Shown one piece after another: positions 24,601 through 34,714 of a stretch of 64,000 bases of DNA. The position numbers were made by a program, and so were the translations under genes. Source of the stretch: Rhipicephalus microplus (Eukaryota > Arthropoda > Arachnida > Ixodida > Ixodidae); the NCBI RefSeq assembly GCF_043290135.1, contig NC_134701.1:5858001-5922000 (forward strand). Direction: 5' to 3'. A model generated the notes under the pieces. The model searched no databases. It had not been told where the DNA came from and saw nothing but the letters and a program-made list of their open reading frames with translations. The stretch's first letter is position 1; each line of letters opens with the position of its first letter.

Positions 24601-25649
24601 GGTAATGAGAGTGGAGCAGGACTGTCTCCGTGGCTCAATTGCCTAAACCGAAAGGTCGGAGGTTCGAGCCCACCCGGTGGTGGTGCGGTGCTTTTTTTTC
24701 TTTAGGCTGATAGCTTTGAAGATATGTGCTGATGGTGGTGAGAGTGGAGCAGGACTGTCTCCGTGGTGCGATTGGCTAGCGCGATCGGCTGTTAACCGAA
24801 AGGTTGGAGCTTCGAGCCCACCCGGTGGTGGTGCGGCGCTTTTTTTTTCTTTGCGCTGATAGCTTTGAAGATATGTTCTGATGTTGGTGAGAGTGGAGCA
24901 AGACTGTCTCCGTGGCGCAATAGGCTAGCGCCATCGCCTGTTAACCGAAACGTTGGAGTTTCGAGCCCTCCCGGGAGTGGTGTGTTGCTTTTTTCTTTGC
25001 GCTGATAGCTTTGAAGATATGTTCTGATGAAGGTGAGAGTGGAGCAGGACTGTCTCCGTGGCGCAATTGGCTTGCGCGATCGGCTATTAACCGAAAGGTT
25101 GGAGGTTCGAGCCCACCCGGTGGTGGTGCGGTGCTTTTTTTTCTTTGCGCTGAAAGCTTTGAAGATATGTTCTGATGGTGGTGAGAGTAGAGCAGCACTG
25201 TCTCCATGGCGCAATGGGCTAGCACGATCGGCTGTTAACCGAAAGGTTGGAGTTTCGAGCCTTCCCGGGAATGGTGTGTTGCTTCTTTCTTTGCGCTGAT
25301 AGCTTTGAAGGTATGTTCTGATGGTGGTGAGAGTGGAGCACGACTGTCTCCGTAGCGCAATTGGCTAGCGCGATCGGCTGTTAACCGAAAGGTTGGAGTT
25401 TCGAGCCCACCCTGTGGTGGTGCGGCGCTTTTTTTTCTTTGGGCTGATAGCTTTGAAGATATGTTCTAATGGTGGTGAGAGTAGAGCAGCACTGTCTCCG
25501 TGGCGCAATGGGCTAGCGCGATCGGCTGTTAACCGAAAGGTTGGAGTTTCGAGCCCTCCCGGGAGTGGTGTGTTGCTTTTTTCTTTGCGCTGATAGCTTT
25601 GAAGATACGTTCTGATGGTGGTGAGAGTGGTGCATGACTGTCTCCGTGG

Positions 25650-27433
25650 CGCAGTTCGCTAGCGCGATCGGCTGTTAACCGAAAGGTTGGAGGTTCGAGC
25701 CATCCCGGTGGTGGTGCGGCGCTTTTTTTTCTTTGGGCTGATAGCTTTGAAGATATGTTCTGATGGTAGTGAGAGTTGAGCAGGACTGTCTCCGTGGCGC
25801 AATTGGCTAGCGCGATTGGCTGTTAACCGAAAGGTTGGAGGTTCGAGCCCACCCGGTGGTGGTGCGGTGCTTTTTTTCTTTGGGCTGATAGCTTTGAAGA
25901 TATGTTCTGATGGTAATGAGAGTGGAGCAGGACTGTCTCCGTAGCGCAATTGCCTAAACCGAAAGGTCGGAGGTTCGAGCCCACCCGGTGGTGGTGCGGC
26001 GCTTTTTTTTCTTTGGGCTGATAGCTTTGAAGATATGTGCTGATGGTGGTGAGAGTGGAGCAGGACTGTCTCCGTGGCGCAATTGGCTAGCGTGATCGGC
26101 TGTTAACCGAAAAGTTGGAGATTCGAGCCCACCCGGTGGTGGTGCGGTGCTTTTTTTTCTTTGGGATGATAGCTTTGAAGATATGTTCTGATGGTTGTGA
26201 GAGAGGAGCAGGACTGTCTCCGTGGCGCAATTGGCTAGCGCGATCGGCTGTTAACCGAAAGGTCGGAGTTTCGAGCCCACCCAGTGGTGGTGCGGCGCTT
26301 TTTTTTCTTTGGGCTGATAGCTTTGAAGATATGTTCTGTTGGTGGTGAGAGTAGAGCAGCACTGTCTCCGTGGCGCAATGGGCTAGCACGATCGGCTGTT
26401 AACCGAAAGGTTGGAGTTTCGAGTCTTCCCGGGAATGGTGTGTTGCTTCTTTCTTTGCGCTGATAGCTTTGAAGGTATGTTCTGATGGTGGTGAGAGTGG
26501 TGCACGACTGTCTCCGTGGCGCAGTTCGCTAGCGCGATCGGGTGTTAAACGAAAGGTTTGAGGTTCGAGCCATCCCGGTGGTGGTGCGGCGCTTTTTTTT
26601 CTTTGGGCTGATAGCTTTGTAGATATGTTCTGATGGTGGTGAGAGTTGAGCAGGACTGTCTCCGTGGCGCAATTGGCTAGCGCGATTGGCTGTTAACAGA
26701 AAGGTTGGAGGTTCGAGCCCACCCGGTGGTGGTGCGGTGCTTTTTTTTCTTTGGGCTGATAGCTTTGAAGATATGTTCTGATGGTAATGAGAGTGGAGCA
26801 GGACTGTCTCCGTGGCTCAATTGCCTAAACCGAAAGGTCGGAGGTTCGAGCCCACCCGGTGGTGGTGCGGTGCTTTTTTTTCTTTGGGCTGATAGCTTTG
26901 AAGATATGTGCTGATGGTGGTGAGAGTGGAGCAGGACTGTCTTTGTGGTGCGATTGGCTAGCGCGATCGGCTGTTAACCGAAAGGTTGGAGCTTCGAGCC
27001 CACCCGGTGGTGGTGCGGCGCTTTTTTTCTTTGCGCTGATAGCTTTGAAGATATGTTCTGATGTTGGTGAGAGTGGAGCAAGACTGTCTCCGTGGCGCAA
27101 TAGGCTAGCGCGATCGCCTGTTAACCGAAACCTTGGAGTTTCGAGCCCTCCCGGGAGTGGTGTGTTGCTTTTTTCTTTGCGCTGATAGCTTTGAAGATAT
27201 GTTCTGATGAAGGTGAGAGTGGAGCAGGACTGTCTCCGTGGCGCAATTGGCTAGCGCGATCGGCTGTTAACCGAAAGGTTGGAGTTTCGAGCCCTCCCGG
27301 GAGAGGTGTGTTGCTTTTGTCTTTGCGCTGATAGCTTTGAAGATATGTTCTGATGGTGATGAGAGTGGAGCAGGACTGTCTCCGTGGCGCAATTGGCTAG
27401 CGCGATCGGCTGCTAACCGAAAGTTTGGAGGTT
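25650..27433 (+). repeat. Segmental duplication, copy 1 (partner about 30634-32417), interrupted by LINE
   Basis: The segment matches 30.63-32.42 kb at an offset of 4984 bp, including GGAGATTCGAG, the GATCGGGTGTTAAACG unit, TTAACAGAAAGG and the GCT-anticodon unit. It is also related to 6.99-8.09 kb at an offset of about 19097. In this copy the GCT unit starting at 27378 is broken by the LINE. In the partner the same unit is intact, and the array is broken further downstream, in the following spacer, by the Gypsy element. Confidence 0.8.
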
Positions 27434-27455
27434 TCATTTCATTTCATTTCATTTT
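27434..27455 (-). repeat. LINE 3' tail, TGAAA-type microsatellite
   Basis: On the + strand this reads as four CATTT-type repeats before CATTTTATTACC. On the element's strand it is a TGAAA-type 3' terminal repeat instead of poly(A), a feature of several CR1/L2-related LINEs. Confidence 0.8.
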
Positions 27456-27634
27456 ATTACCTTAAAAGCCCAACAGGGGCATTACATAAGGGGTGGGTTT
27501 ACATATGTTCATTATACATTGTTAGAAATGACATTTGAATAAGCATTTATTAAACATGACGTGGAAATATGGTTTACATGATTTTGTGGTATATACAATC
27601 AGTTGGAAAGATGAAAAATGACATCCAGTAATTG

Positions 27635-28921
27635 TTATTCTGAAAAATGATGAGATATCTCTTGCATGAATGCGGGTGCGCTGGTTAGGGCGGCAATTTG
27701 GTGAGGCAGGTTGTTCCAATCTATGGCTGTGCGAAAGAAAAAAGAGCCTGAAAAGGTAGTAGTACGAGTGCGGGGGCGGCCCACATGGTTGATGTGCCCA
27801 GTTCGATGCGATGTTCTGCCAGGGGGAATAATGTACGGCGTTTGATTGAGCGAACAATGATAAAACTTATGAAAAAGAGATAGTGATAAAACACGGCGAC
27901 GATGGGCAAGGGTCGGCAGACCTAAGTCCTTTCGCAATAAAGACACGCTGACATGATATGAATATTGAGAGTGTATGAACCTTACAGCACGGTTTTGCAC
28001 GGTTTCGAGAGCGTTGCTTAAATATGTTTGGTGGGGGCTCCATACTGCGCATGCGTATTCGAGTTTAGGGCGGATTATGGTTTGATAGGCTAGTAATCTA
28101 ACATGCTTTGGGGCTTGTTTTAGGTGGCGTTTAAGGAAACCAAGTGATTTATTAGAAGATGAGATGACGTTAGTGATATGTGCGTTCCAAGATAAATCTT
28201 TAGTTAGGGTAACACCGAGGTATTTGTATGAGGGCGAAGCTTCTAATGATATGTTATTGATTGAATATGAATAGGACAGAGGGTTACGTCGACGGGAGAA
28301 TGTCACAACTTTACACTTAGCGGGGTTTAGTGTCATTAGCCAACAGTCACACCATTGTTGCAGACGGTTAATATTTGCCTGAAGAGAAATTTGGTGAGAT
28401 GTATTAGTAATGGTTTTGTAAATGACGCAATCATCCGCAAACATACGGATATTACAGGTTACATGACCAGGTAGATCGTTAATATATATTAAAAAGAGGA
28501 GAGGCCCGAGAACAGATCCTTGAGGAACACCGGAGGTTACACGCAGGGAGTCAGAGGTGCTGTTGTTAATAAAGACAAACTGTGAGCGGTTATTAAGGAA
28601 TGCTTCAATCCATCGTAAGACGTCGGGGTGTACATTTGCCAAAGATAGTTTTAGTAGCAATCGTTGATGTGGTACCTTATCGAACGCCTTCGCAAAGTCT
28701 AAAAATATCGCGTCTGTCTGTAGGTTAGTATCGAGATTTGTGTGAAGATCATGCAGAAACGCTGCCAATTGGGTTTCGCAAGAAAACCCTTTGCGAAATC
28801 CGTGCTGTGAAGGATGAAAGTATTTATTCGAGTCTAAAAATTTCATGATTTCTGTATAAATGACATGTTCCATGATTTTGCAAGGTACGCTTGTAAGTGA
28901 AATGGGGCGATAGTTAAGTGG
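27635..28921 (-). pseudogene. Partial LINE reverse transcriptase ORF (truncated, frame intact)
   Basis: About 428 codons of element sequence end at a stop at 27635-27637. An upstream ATG at 28984 lies in satellite DNA and is accidental. In numbering from that ATG, the sequence enters at LNYRPISL (23-30). It then has motif A DFAKAFD with Asp 96, SGVPQGSVLGPLLF (151-164), the catalytic FADD (182-185) followed by CVIY, and a C-terminal part with LNPAKCKVV, YKYLGVTL and ending HHFSE. The three catalytic aspartates are present and no frameshift is seen, so the insertion is young. The full-length protein would start with an apurinic-type endonuclease, which is absent. About 200 bases of 3' UTR follow before the tail. 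Confidence 0.92.
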
Positions 28922-31900
28922 GGTTCGAGCCCACCCGGTGGTGGTGCGGCGCTCTTTTTTCTGTGGGCTGATAGCTTTGAACATATGTTATGATGGTGGT
29001 GAGAGTAGAGCAGGACTGTCTCCGTGGCGCAATTGGCTAGCGTGATCGGCTGTTAACCAAAAGGTCGGAGGTTCGAGCCCACCCGGTGGTGGTGCAGCGC
29101 TTTTTTTTCTTTGGGCTGATAGCTTTGAAGATATGTTCTGATGGTGGTGAGAGTGGAGCAGGACTGTCTCCGTGGCGCAATTGGCTTGCGCGATCGGCTG
29201 TTAACCGAAAGGTTGGAGGTTCGAGCCCACCCGGTGGTGGTGCGGCGCTTTTTTTTCTTTGCGCTGAAAGCTTTGAAGATATGTTCTGATGGTGGTGAGA
29301 GTAGAGCAGCATTGTCTCCATGGCGCAATGGGCTAGCACGATCGGCTGTTAACCGAAAGGTTGGAGTTTCGAGCCTTCCCGGGAATGGTGTGTTGCTTCT
29401 TTCTTTGCGCTGATAGCTTTGAAGGTATGTTCTGATGGTGGTGAGAGTGGAGCACGACTGTCTCCGTAGCGCAATTGGCTAGCGCGATCGGCTGTTAACC
29501 GAAAGGTTGGAGTTTCGAGCCCACCCAGTGGTGGTGCGGCGCTTTTTTTTCTTTGGGCTGATAGCATTGAAGATATGTTCTAATGGTGGTGAGAGTAGAG
29601 CAGCACTGTCTCCGTGGCGCAATGGGCTAGCGCGATCGGCTGTTAACCGAAAGGTTTGAGTTTCGAGCCCTCCCGGGAGTGGTGTGTTGCTTTTTTCTTT
29701 GCGCTGGTAGCTTCGAAGATACGTTCCGATGGTGGTGAGAGTGGTGCATGACTGTCTCCGTGGCGCAGTTCGCTAGCGCGATCGGCTGTTAACCGAAAGG
29801 TTGGAGGTTCGAGCCATCCCGGTGGTGGTGCGGTGCTTTTTTTTTTCTTTGGGCTGATAGCTTTGAAGATATGTTCTGATGGTGGTGAGAGTAGAGCAGC
29901 ACTGTCTCCGTGGCGCAATGGGCTAGCGCGATCGGCTGTTAACCGAAAGGTTGGAGTTTCGAGCCCTCCCGGGAGTGGTGTGTTGCTTTTTTCTTTGCGC
30001 TGATAGCTTTGAAGATACGTTCTGATGGTGGTGAGAGTGGTGCATGACTGTCTCCGTGGCGCAGTTCGCTAGCGCGATCGGCTGTTAACCGAAAGGTTGG
30101 AGGTTCGAGCCATCCCGGTGGTGGTGCGGCGCTTTTTTTTCTTTGGGCTGATAGCTTTGAAGATATGTTCTGATGGTAGTGAGAGTTGAGCAGGACTGTC
30201 TCCGTGGCGCAATTGGCTAGCGCGATTGGCTGTTAACCGAAAGGTTCGAGGTTCGAGCCTACCCGGTGGTGGTGCGGTGCTTTTTTTCTTTGGGCTGATA
30301 GCTTTGAAGATATGTTCTGATGGTAATGAGAGTGGAGCAGGACTGTCTCCGTGGCGCAATTGCCTAAACCGAAAGGTCGGAGGTTCCAGCCCACCCGGTG
30401 GTGGTGCGGCGCTTTTTTTTCTTTGGGCTGATAGCTTTGAAGATATGTGCTGATGGTGGTGAGAGTGGAGCAGGACTGTCTCCGTGGCGCAATTGGCTAG
30501 CGCGATCGGCTGTTAACCGAAAGGTTGGAGTTTCGAGCCCTCCCGGGAGTGGTGTGTTGCTTTTTTCTTTGCGCTGATAGCTTTGAAGATACGTTCTGAT
30601 GGTGGTGAGAGTGGTGCATGACTGTCTCCGTGGCGCAGTTCGCTAGCGCGATCGGCTGTTAACCGAAAGGTTGGAGGTTCGAGCCATCCCGGTGGTGGTG
30701 CGGCGCTTTTTTTTCTTTGGGCTGATAGCTTTGAAGATATGTTCTGATGGTAGTGAGAGTTGAGCAGGACTGTCTCCGTGGCGCAATTGGCTAGCGCGAT
30801 TGGCTGTTAACCGAAAGGTTGGAGGTTCGAGCCTACCCGGTGGTGGTGCGGTGCTTTTTTTCTTTGGGCTGATAGCTTTGAAGATATGTTCTGATGGTAA
30901 TGAGAGTGGAGCAGGACTGTCTCCGTGGCGCAATTGCCTAAACCGAAAGGTCGGAGGTTCCAGCCCACCCGGTGGTGGTGCGGCGCTTTTTTTTCTTTGG
31001 GCTGATAGCTTTGAAGATATGTGCTGATGGTGGTGAGAGTGGAGCAGGACTGTCTCCGTGGCGCAATTGGCTAGCGTGATCGGCTGTTAACCGAAAAGTT
31101 GGAGATTCGAGCCCACCCGGTGGTGGTGCGGTGCTTTTTTTTCTTTGGGATGATAGCTTTGAAGATTTGTTCTGATGGTTGTGAGAGTGGAGCAGGACTG
31201 TCTCCGTGGCGCAATTGGCTAGCGTGATCGGCTGTTAACCGAAAGGTCGGAGTTTCGAGCCCACCCAGTGGTGGTGCGGCGCTTTTTTTTCTTTGGGCTG
31301 ATAGCTTTGAAGATATGTTCTGTTGGTGGTGAGAGTAGAGCAGCACTGTCTCCGTGGCGCAATGGGCTAGCACGATCGGCTGTTAACCGAAAGGTTGGAG
31401 TTTGGAGTCTTCCCGGGAATGGTGTGTTGCTTCTTTCTTTGCGCTGATAGCTTTGAAGGTATGTTCTGATGGTGGTGAGAGTGGTGCACGACTGTCTCCG
31501 TGGCGCAGTTCGCTAGCGCGATCGGGTGTTAAACGAAAAGTTGGAGGTTCGAGCCATCCCGGTGGTGGTGCGGCGCTTTTTTTTCTTTGGGCTGATAGCT
31601 TTGTAGATATGTTCTGATGGTGGTGAGAGTTGAGCAGGACTGTCTCCGTGGCGCAATTGGCTAGCGCGATTGGCTGTTAACAGAAAGGTTGGAGGTTCGA
31701 GCCCACCCGGTGGTGGTGCGGTGCTTTTTTTTCTTTGGGCTGATAGCTTTGAAGATATGTTCTGATGGTAATGAGAGTGGAGCAGGACTGTCTCCGTGGC
31801 TCAATTGCCTAAACCGAAAGGTCGGAGGTTCGAGCCCACCCGGTGGTGGTGCGGTGCTTTTTTTTCTTTGGGCTGATAGCTTTGAAGATATGTGCTGATG

Positions 31901-32478
31901 GTGGTGAGAGTGGAGCAGGACTGTCTCCGTGGTGCGATTGGCTAGCGCGATCGGCTGTTAACCGAAAGGTTGGAGCTTCGAGCCCACCCGGTGGTGGTGC
32001 GGCGCTTTTTTTCTTTGCGCTGATAGCTTTGAAGATATGTTCTGATGTTGGTGAGAGTGGAGCAAGACTGTCTCCGTGGCGCAATAGGCTAGCGCGATCG
32101 CCTGTTAACCGAAACGTTGGAGTTTCGAGCCCTCCAGGGAGTGGTGTGTTGCTTTTTTCTTTGCGCTGATAGCTTTGAAGATATGTTCTGATGAAGGTGA
32201 GAGTGGAGCAGGACTGTCTCCGTGGCGCAATTGGCTAGCGCGATCGGCTGTTAACCGAAAGGTTGGAGTTTCGAGCCCTCCCGGGAGAGGTGTGTTGCTT
32301 TTTTCTTTGCGCTGATAGCTTTGAAGATATGTTCTGATGGTGATGAGAGTGGAGCAGGACTGTCTCCGTGGCGCAATTGGCTAGCGCGATCGGCTGCTAA
32401 CCGAAAGTTTGGAGGTTCGAGCCCACCCGGTGGTGGTGCGGCGCTCTTTTTTCTGTGGGCTGATAGCTTTGAACATAT
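28922..32478 (+). repeat. tRNA-Asn-derived satellite array, block 2 (left type)
   Basis: The same 148-bp array resumes directly after the LINE, in mid-unit at the T-arm (GGTTCGAGCCC), and continues in phase until the Gypsy element interrupts a unit at GAACATAT. Subtypes match block 1: CCACCC/GGTGG units, CCTCCC/GGGAG units, CCATCCC units and anticodon-less units (for example near 30351 and 30925). The section from about 30.63 kb to the Gypsy junction is a close paralogue of 25.65-27.43 kb at an offset of 4984 bp. Confidence 0.95.
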
Positions 32479-34270
32479 TGTACCGTTTGCCTGGACTACA
32501 GAGCAAGAAGCAGCTTTCACAGAGTTACGGCAGCGAATGCAAGAGGCACCTGTTCTTGCGCATTTTGATGAGGACGCTGATACCGAAGTTCACACGGATT
32601 CAAGCAACGTCGGACTTGGCGCTGTCCTTGTACAACGGCACAACGGCGTAGAACATGTCATAGCTTACGCCAGTCGTACTCTCTCTCGAGCCGAGGCCAA
32701 CTACTCCACTTCAGAGAAGGAATGCCTCGCAGTCGTGTGGGCAACGGCAAAGTTTCGACCTTACCTCTACGGCCGTCCCTTCAAGGTGGTGACCGATCAC
32801 CATTCGCTGTGTTGGCTGGCCAATCTCCGTGACCCGTCTGGTCGTCTCGCTCGGTGGAGTTTGCGCTTGCAAGAGTTTGACATCATGATTGTGTATAGGT
32901 CTGGGCGCAAGCACGAAGATGCCGACGCACTTTCTCGAGCACCCGTGGGACATCCTGATATGGACTCGGAATATGCTGATGGTTTTCTCGGAGCCCTCAG
33001 TGATTCTGACTTTATGTCTAGACAGAGAGCCGATCAGGAATTGCGCCCTATTATTGATTCCTTAGAAGGCCGAAATTCTCACACTCCTCGGCGCATCGCT
33101 CGCGAATTGTCATCCTTTTGTCTAAGGAGGGGCATTCTTTACAAGAAAAATGCTCGAGGTAGCAACAAAGCCTTCCTCCTCGTTGTACCAGCCGACATGC
33201 GGGATGACATCCTCCTCGCGTGCCATGACGAGCCCACGTCGGGACACTTGGGCTACTCGCGGACTCTCGCCAGAGTGCGCCAGCAGTACTATTGGCCACG
33301 ACTTTCGACCAGTGTACACCGCTACGTGCAAGGCTGCCGCGAGTGCCAGCGTCGCAAGACGCCACCCGTGAAACCTGCGGGCCTTCTCCACCCTATTACA
33401 CCACCACGGACACCTTTCGACCTCGTGGGAATGGACCTTCTAGGACCCTTCCCTTTGTCGGCCACTGGTAACAAATGGATTATAGTGGCAACCGATTACT
33501 TGACCCGGTATGCTGAGACAAAGGCATTACCCCGCGGCACGGCGTCTGAAGTGGCGAAGTTCTTCGTGCAGCACATCGTCCTCCGGCACGGCGCGCCGTC
33601 ATGTGTGATTACGGATAGAGGAACATCATTTACGGCACAAATGCTAGAGGACATTTTCAGACTGAGCTGCACGAGTCACCGAAAAACAACGGCTTACCAC
33701 CCACAAAGTAATGGACTGACGGAAAGGCTCAACAAGACCATAGCGGACATGCTGTCAATGTACGTGGACGTGCAGCACAAAACCTGGGACGATATCCTCC
33801 CATACGTCACGTTCGCATACAATACGGCAATGCAGGAAACAACCCGATTTTCACCTTTCCACCTTGTTTATGGACGCAACGTACAAACGATGCTTGACGC
33901 TATGCTGCCGTACGATAATAGCGATGCTCTTTCTCCAGAAGCCGAGCAATACACGCAGTACGCCGAAGAGGCTCGTCAACTGGCTCGCGTGAACATCGGT
34001 CACCAACAAGACGCAGATGCACGACGTTACAACCTTCGCCGTCGAAACGTCGCATACCACCCGGGTGAACGAGTGTGGGTGTGGACTCCTGTCCGACGAC
34101 CAGGCTTGTCTGAAAAGCTTCTGAGCCGTTATTTCGGACCATACAAGGTTATCCGACGTGTGAGTGACCTTACATACGAAGTACTTCCGGACGGCACAGT
34201 GTCGTCACGTCGACAACATCGGCCCGAAACTGTGCATGTCGTACGACTCAAGCCGTACTACACACAATAG
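32479..34270 (+). pseudogene. Gypsy pol fragment: RNase H and integrase
   Basis: About 597 codons of pol, with no stop or frameshift before the TAG at 34268-34270. The frame is also open upstream into satellite DNA, giving an accidental ATG at 32321; residue numbers below count from it. RNase H shows Asp 93 (HTDSS), Glu 134 (SEKECL), Asp 159 (VTDHH) and Asp 202 (HEDADALSR). Integrase shows a zinc-binding set His 302, His 309, Cys 339 and Cys 342, a catalytic core Asp 372 (GMDLLGP), Asp 432 (ITDRG) and Glu 468 (LTERLN) with 35 residues between the last two, and a C-terminal GPY/F module (RYFGPYKVI, 603-611). The piece lost protease and RT, so it cannot act alone, but its integrase looks chemically complete. 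Confidence 0.93.
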
Positions 34271-34511
34271 TCTCTGTGCTTGCGAGTTACTTCGCAAACG
34301 TGACAGTGATCTCATGTGGTGTTTTTTTTTCTTGACTCTTCCACTGGTGCTGTTGTGTTCGCGCATGGTCCAAGTGCTTGTGCGCCCTCTTTGTTTTCCC
34401 TGGCACTCACTTTGTCATTCTCTGCGTCAACGCGTGTTCTAATTATGGGTTTTTTTTTTCTTCTTCTTTTTATTTAGAAGCATCGAGTCGATGCTTTTTA
34501 AAAGGGGGGAC
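34271..34511 (+). other. Gypsy 3' untranslated region, hairpin and polypurine tract
   Basis: This follows the pol stop and is T-rich, with two long T runs (34322-34330 and 34450-34459). A perfect inverted repeat AAGCATCGA-G-TCGATGCTT lies at 34478-34496. AAAAGGGGGGA at 34500-34510 is a typical polypurine tract, the primer for plus-strand DNA synthesis, placed immediately before the presumed 3' LTR. No further gene is seen here. Confidence 0.8.
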
Positions 34512-34633
34512 TAATGCCGCATGAATTCGCGTGGTTTTCGTGTGGAAGAGGACGAAGAGGTTGGGATTGAGCCGCTTTTTAATGCCGCATGAATTCGCGT
34601 GGTTTTCGTGTGGAAGAGGACGAAGAGGTTGGG
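34512..34633 (+). repeat. 54-bp direct repeat inside the LTR region
   Basis: A 54-base segment beginning TAATGCCGCATGAATTCGCG at 34512-34565 is repeated exactly at 34580-34633, 68 bases apart. The 14 bases between (ATTGAGCCGCTTTT) have a weaker counterpart after the second copy, suggesting a 68-bp tandem duplication. Such duplications in LTRs often affect promoter or enhancer segments. Confidence 0.85.
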
Positions 34634-34714
34634 TTGGAGCAGTCTTTTCTTTTTGTCCTAGCTTGACGAGCAGTTCTGCGGAAGGTTTCCTTGAGTGAGA
34701 CAAGATTGGTGACA
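34512..34714 (+). repeat. Probable 3' LTR or LTR remnant of the Gypsy element
   Basis: About 203 bases lie between the polypurine tract and the resumption of satellite DNA. It ends in CA and is directly followed by the ATAT flank, as an LTR end should be. It starts TAATGCC instead of the usual TG, so the exact LTR start is uncertain. No matching 5' LTR is present in the window to test it. Confidence 0.6.

Larger units (their letters stand above)
1..27433 (+). repeat. tRNA-Asn-derived satellite array, block 1 (left type)
   Basis: The stretch is tiled head to tail by units of about 148 bp, all in one orientation. Early GTCTCC unit starts are 132, 280, 413, 561, 707, 855, 1003, 1151, 1297, 1445, 1593, 1726 and 1871. 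Spacing is 145-149 bp, or 133 bp in units that lost the anticodon region. Each unit has a tRNA-Asn-like segment of about 74 bases, a short GC-rich link, a T6-T9 tract, and a spacer containing GCTGATAGC and GAAGATATGTTCTGATGG. The first unit lacks its first 17 bases at the window edge. No poly(A) tails or per-unit target duplications are seen, so this is tandem satellite growth rather than a pile of SINE insertions. The block ends where a LINE interrupts a T-arm. No protein gene is supported inside it. Confidence 0.95.
27434..28921 (-). mobile_element. 5'-truncated non-LTR retrotransposon (LINE)
   Basis: About 1.49 kb on the minus strand, with a reverse transcriptase ORF and a 3' end made of TGAAA-type repeats at 27434-27455. 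The 5' end lies in the early RT domain, so endonuclease and ORF1 are missing, as expected for abortive target-primed reverse transcription. Both sides are satellite DNA of the same unit. GGTT occurs at 27430-27433 and again at 28922-28925, and the uninterrupted paralogue at 37584-37587 has it once, so a 4-base target duplication fits. The insertion lies inside the B box of a tRNA-like unit. Family is CR1/L2/Jockey-like by RT style; I cannot be more exact by eye. Confidence 0.92.
32479..34714 (+). mobile_element. Truncated Ty3/Gypsy LTR retrotransposon
   Basis: About 2.24 kb of LTR retrotransposon starts abruptly inside pol, just upstream of RNase H, and runs through integrase, a polypurine tract and an LTR-like end that finishes GGTGACA. 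Gag, protease and most of the reverse transcriptase are missing. ATAT is found immediately on both sides (32475-32478 and 34715-34718), where the intact satellite has it once. The element side begins TG and ends CA, as a real LTR element would, although the left end is coding sequence. It could be an integration of a truncated cDNA, or a deletion or recombination product with chance microhomology. Confidence 0.9.

Noticed and set aside
1..27433. Dozens of small open frames with recurring peptides (for example HIFKAISPKKKK, GLEPPTFRLTADRASQ, ALKICSDGGESGA)
   Set aside because: They occur on both strands and in several frames of the same 148-bp unit, overlap the tRNA-like segment, and translate the terminator T-tract as FFFF or KKKK. 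They are shadows of a non-coding repeat.
27522..27857. Minus-strand open frame of about 111 codons in the LINE 3' region
   Set aside because: It overlaps the end of the RT frame and the 3' UTR in another frame, with no recognisable domain.
33051..33391. Minus-strand open frames inside the Gypsy pol region
   Set aside because: They are antisense to a well-conserved integrase frame and show no domain of their own.
34164..34442. Open frame across the end of Gypsy pol and its 3' UTR
   Set aside because: It is out of frame with integrase, low-complexity at the T-runs, and has no family resemblance.
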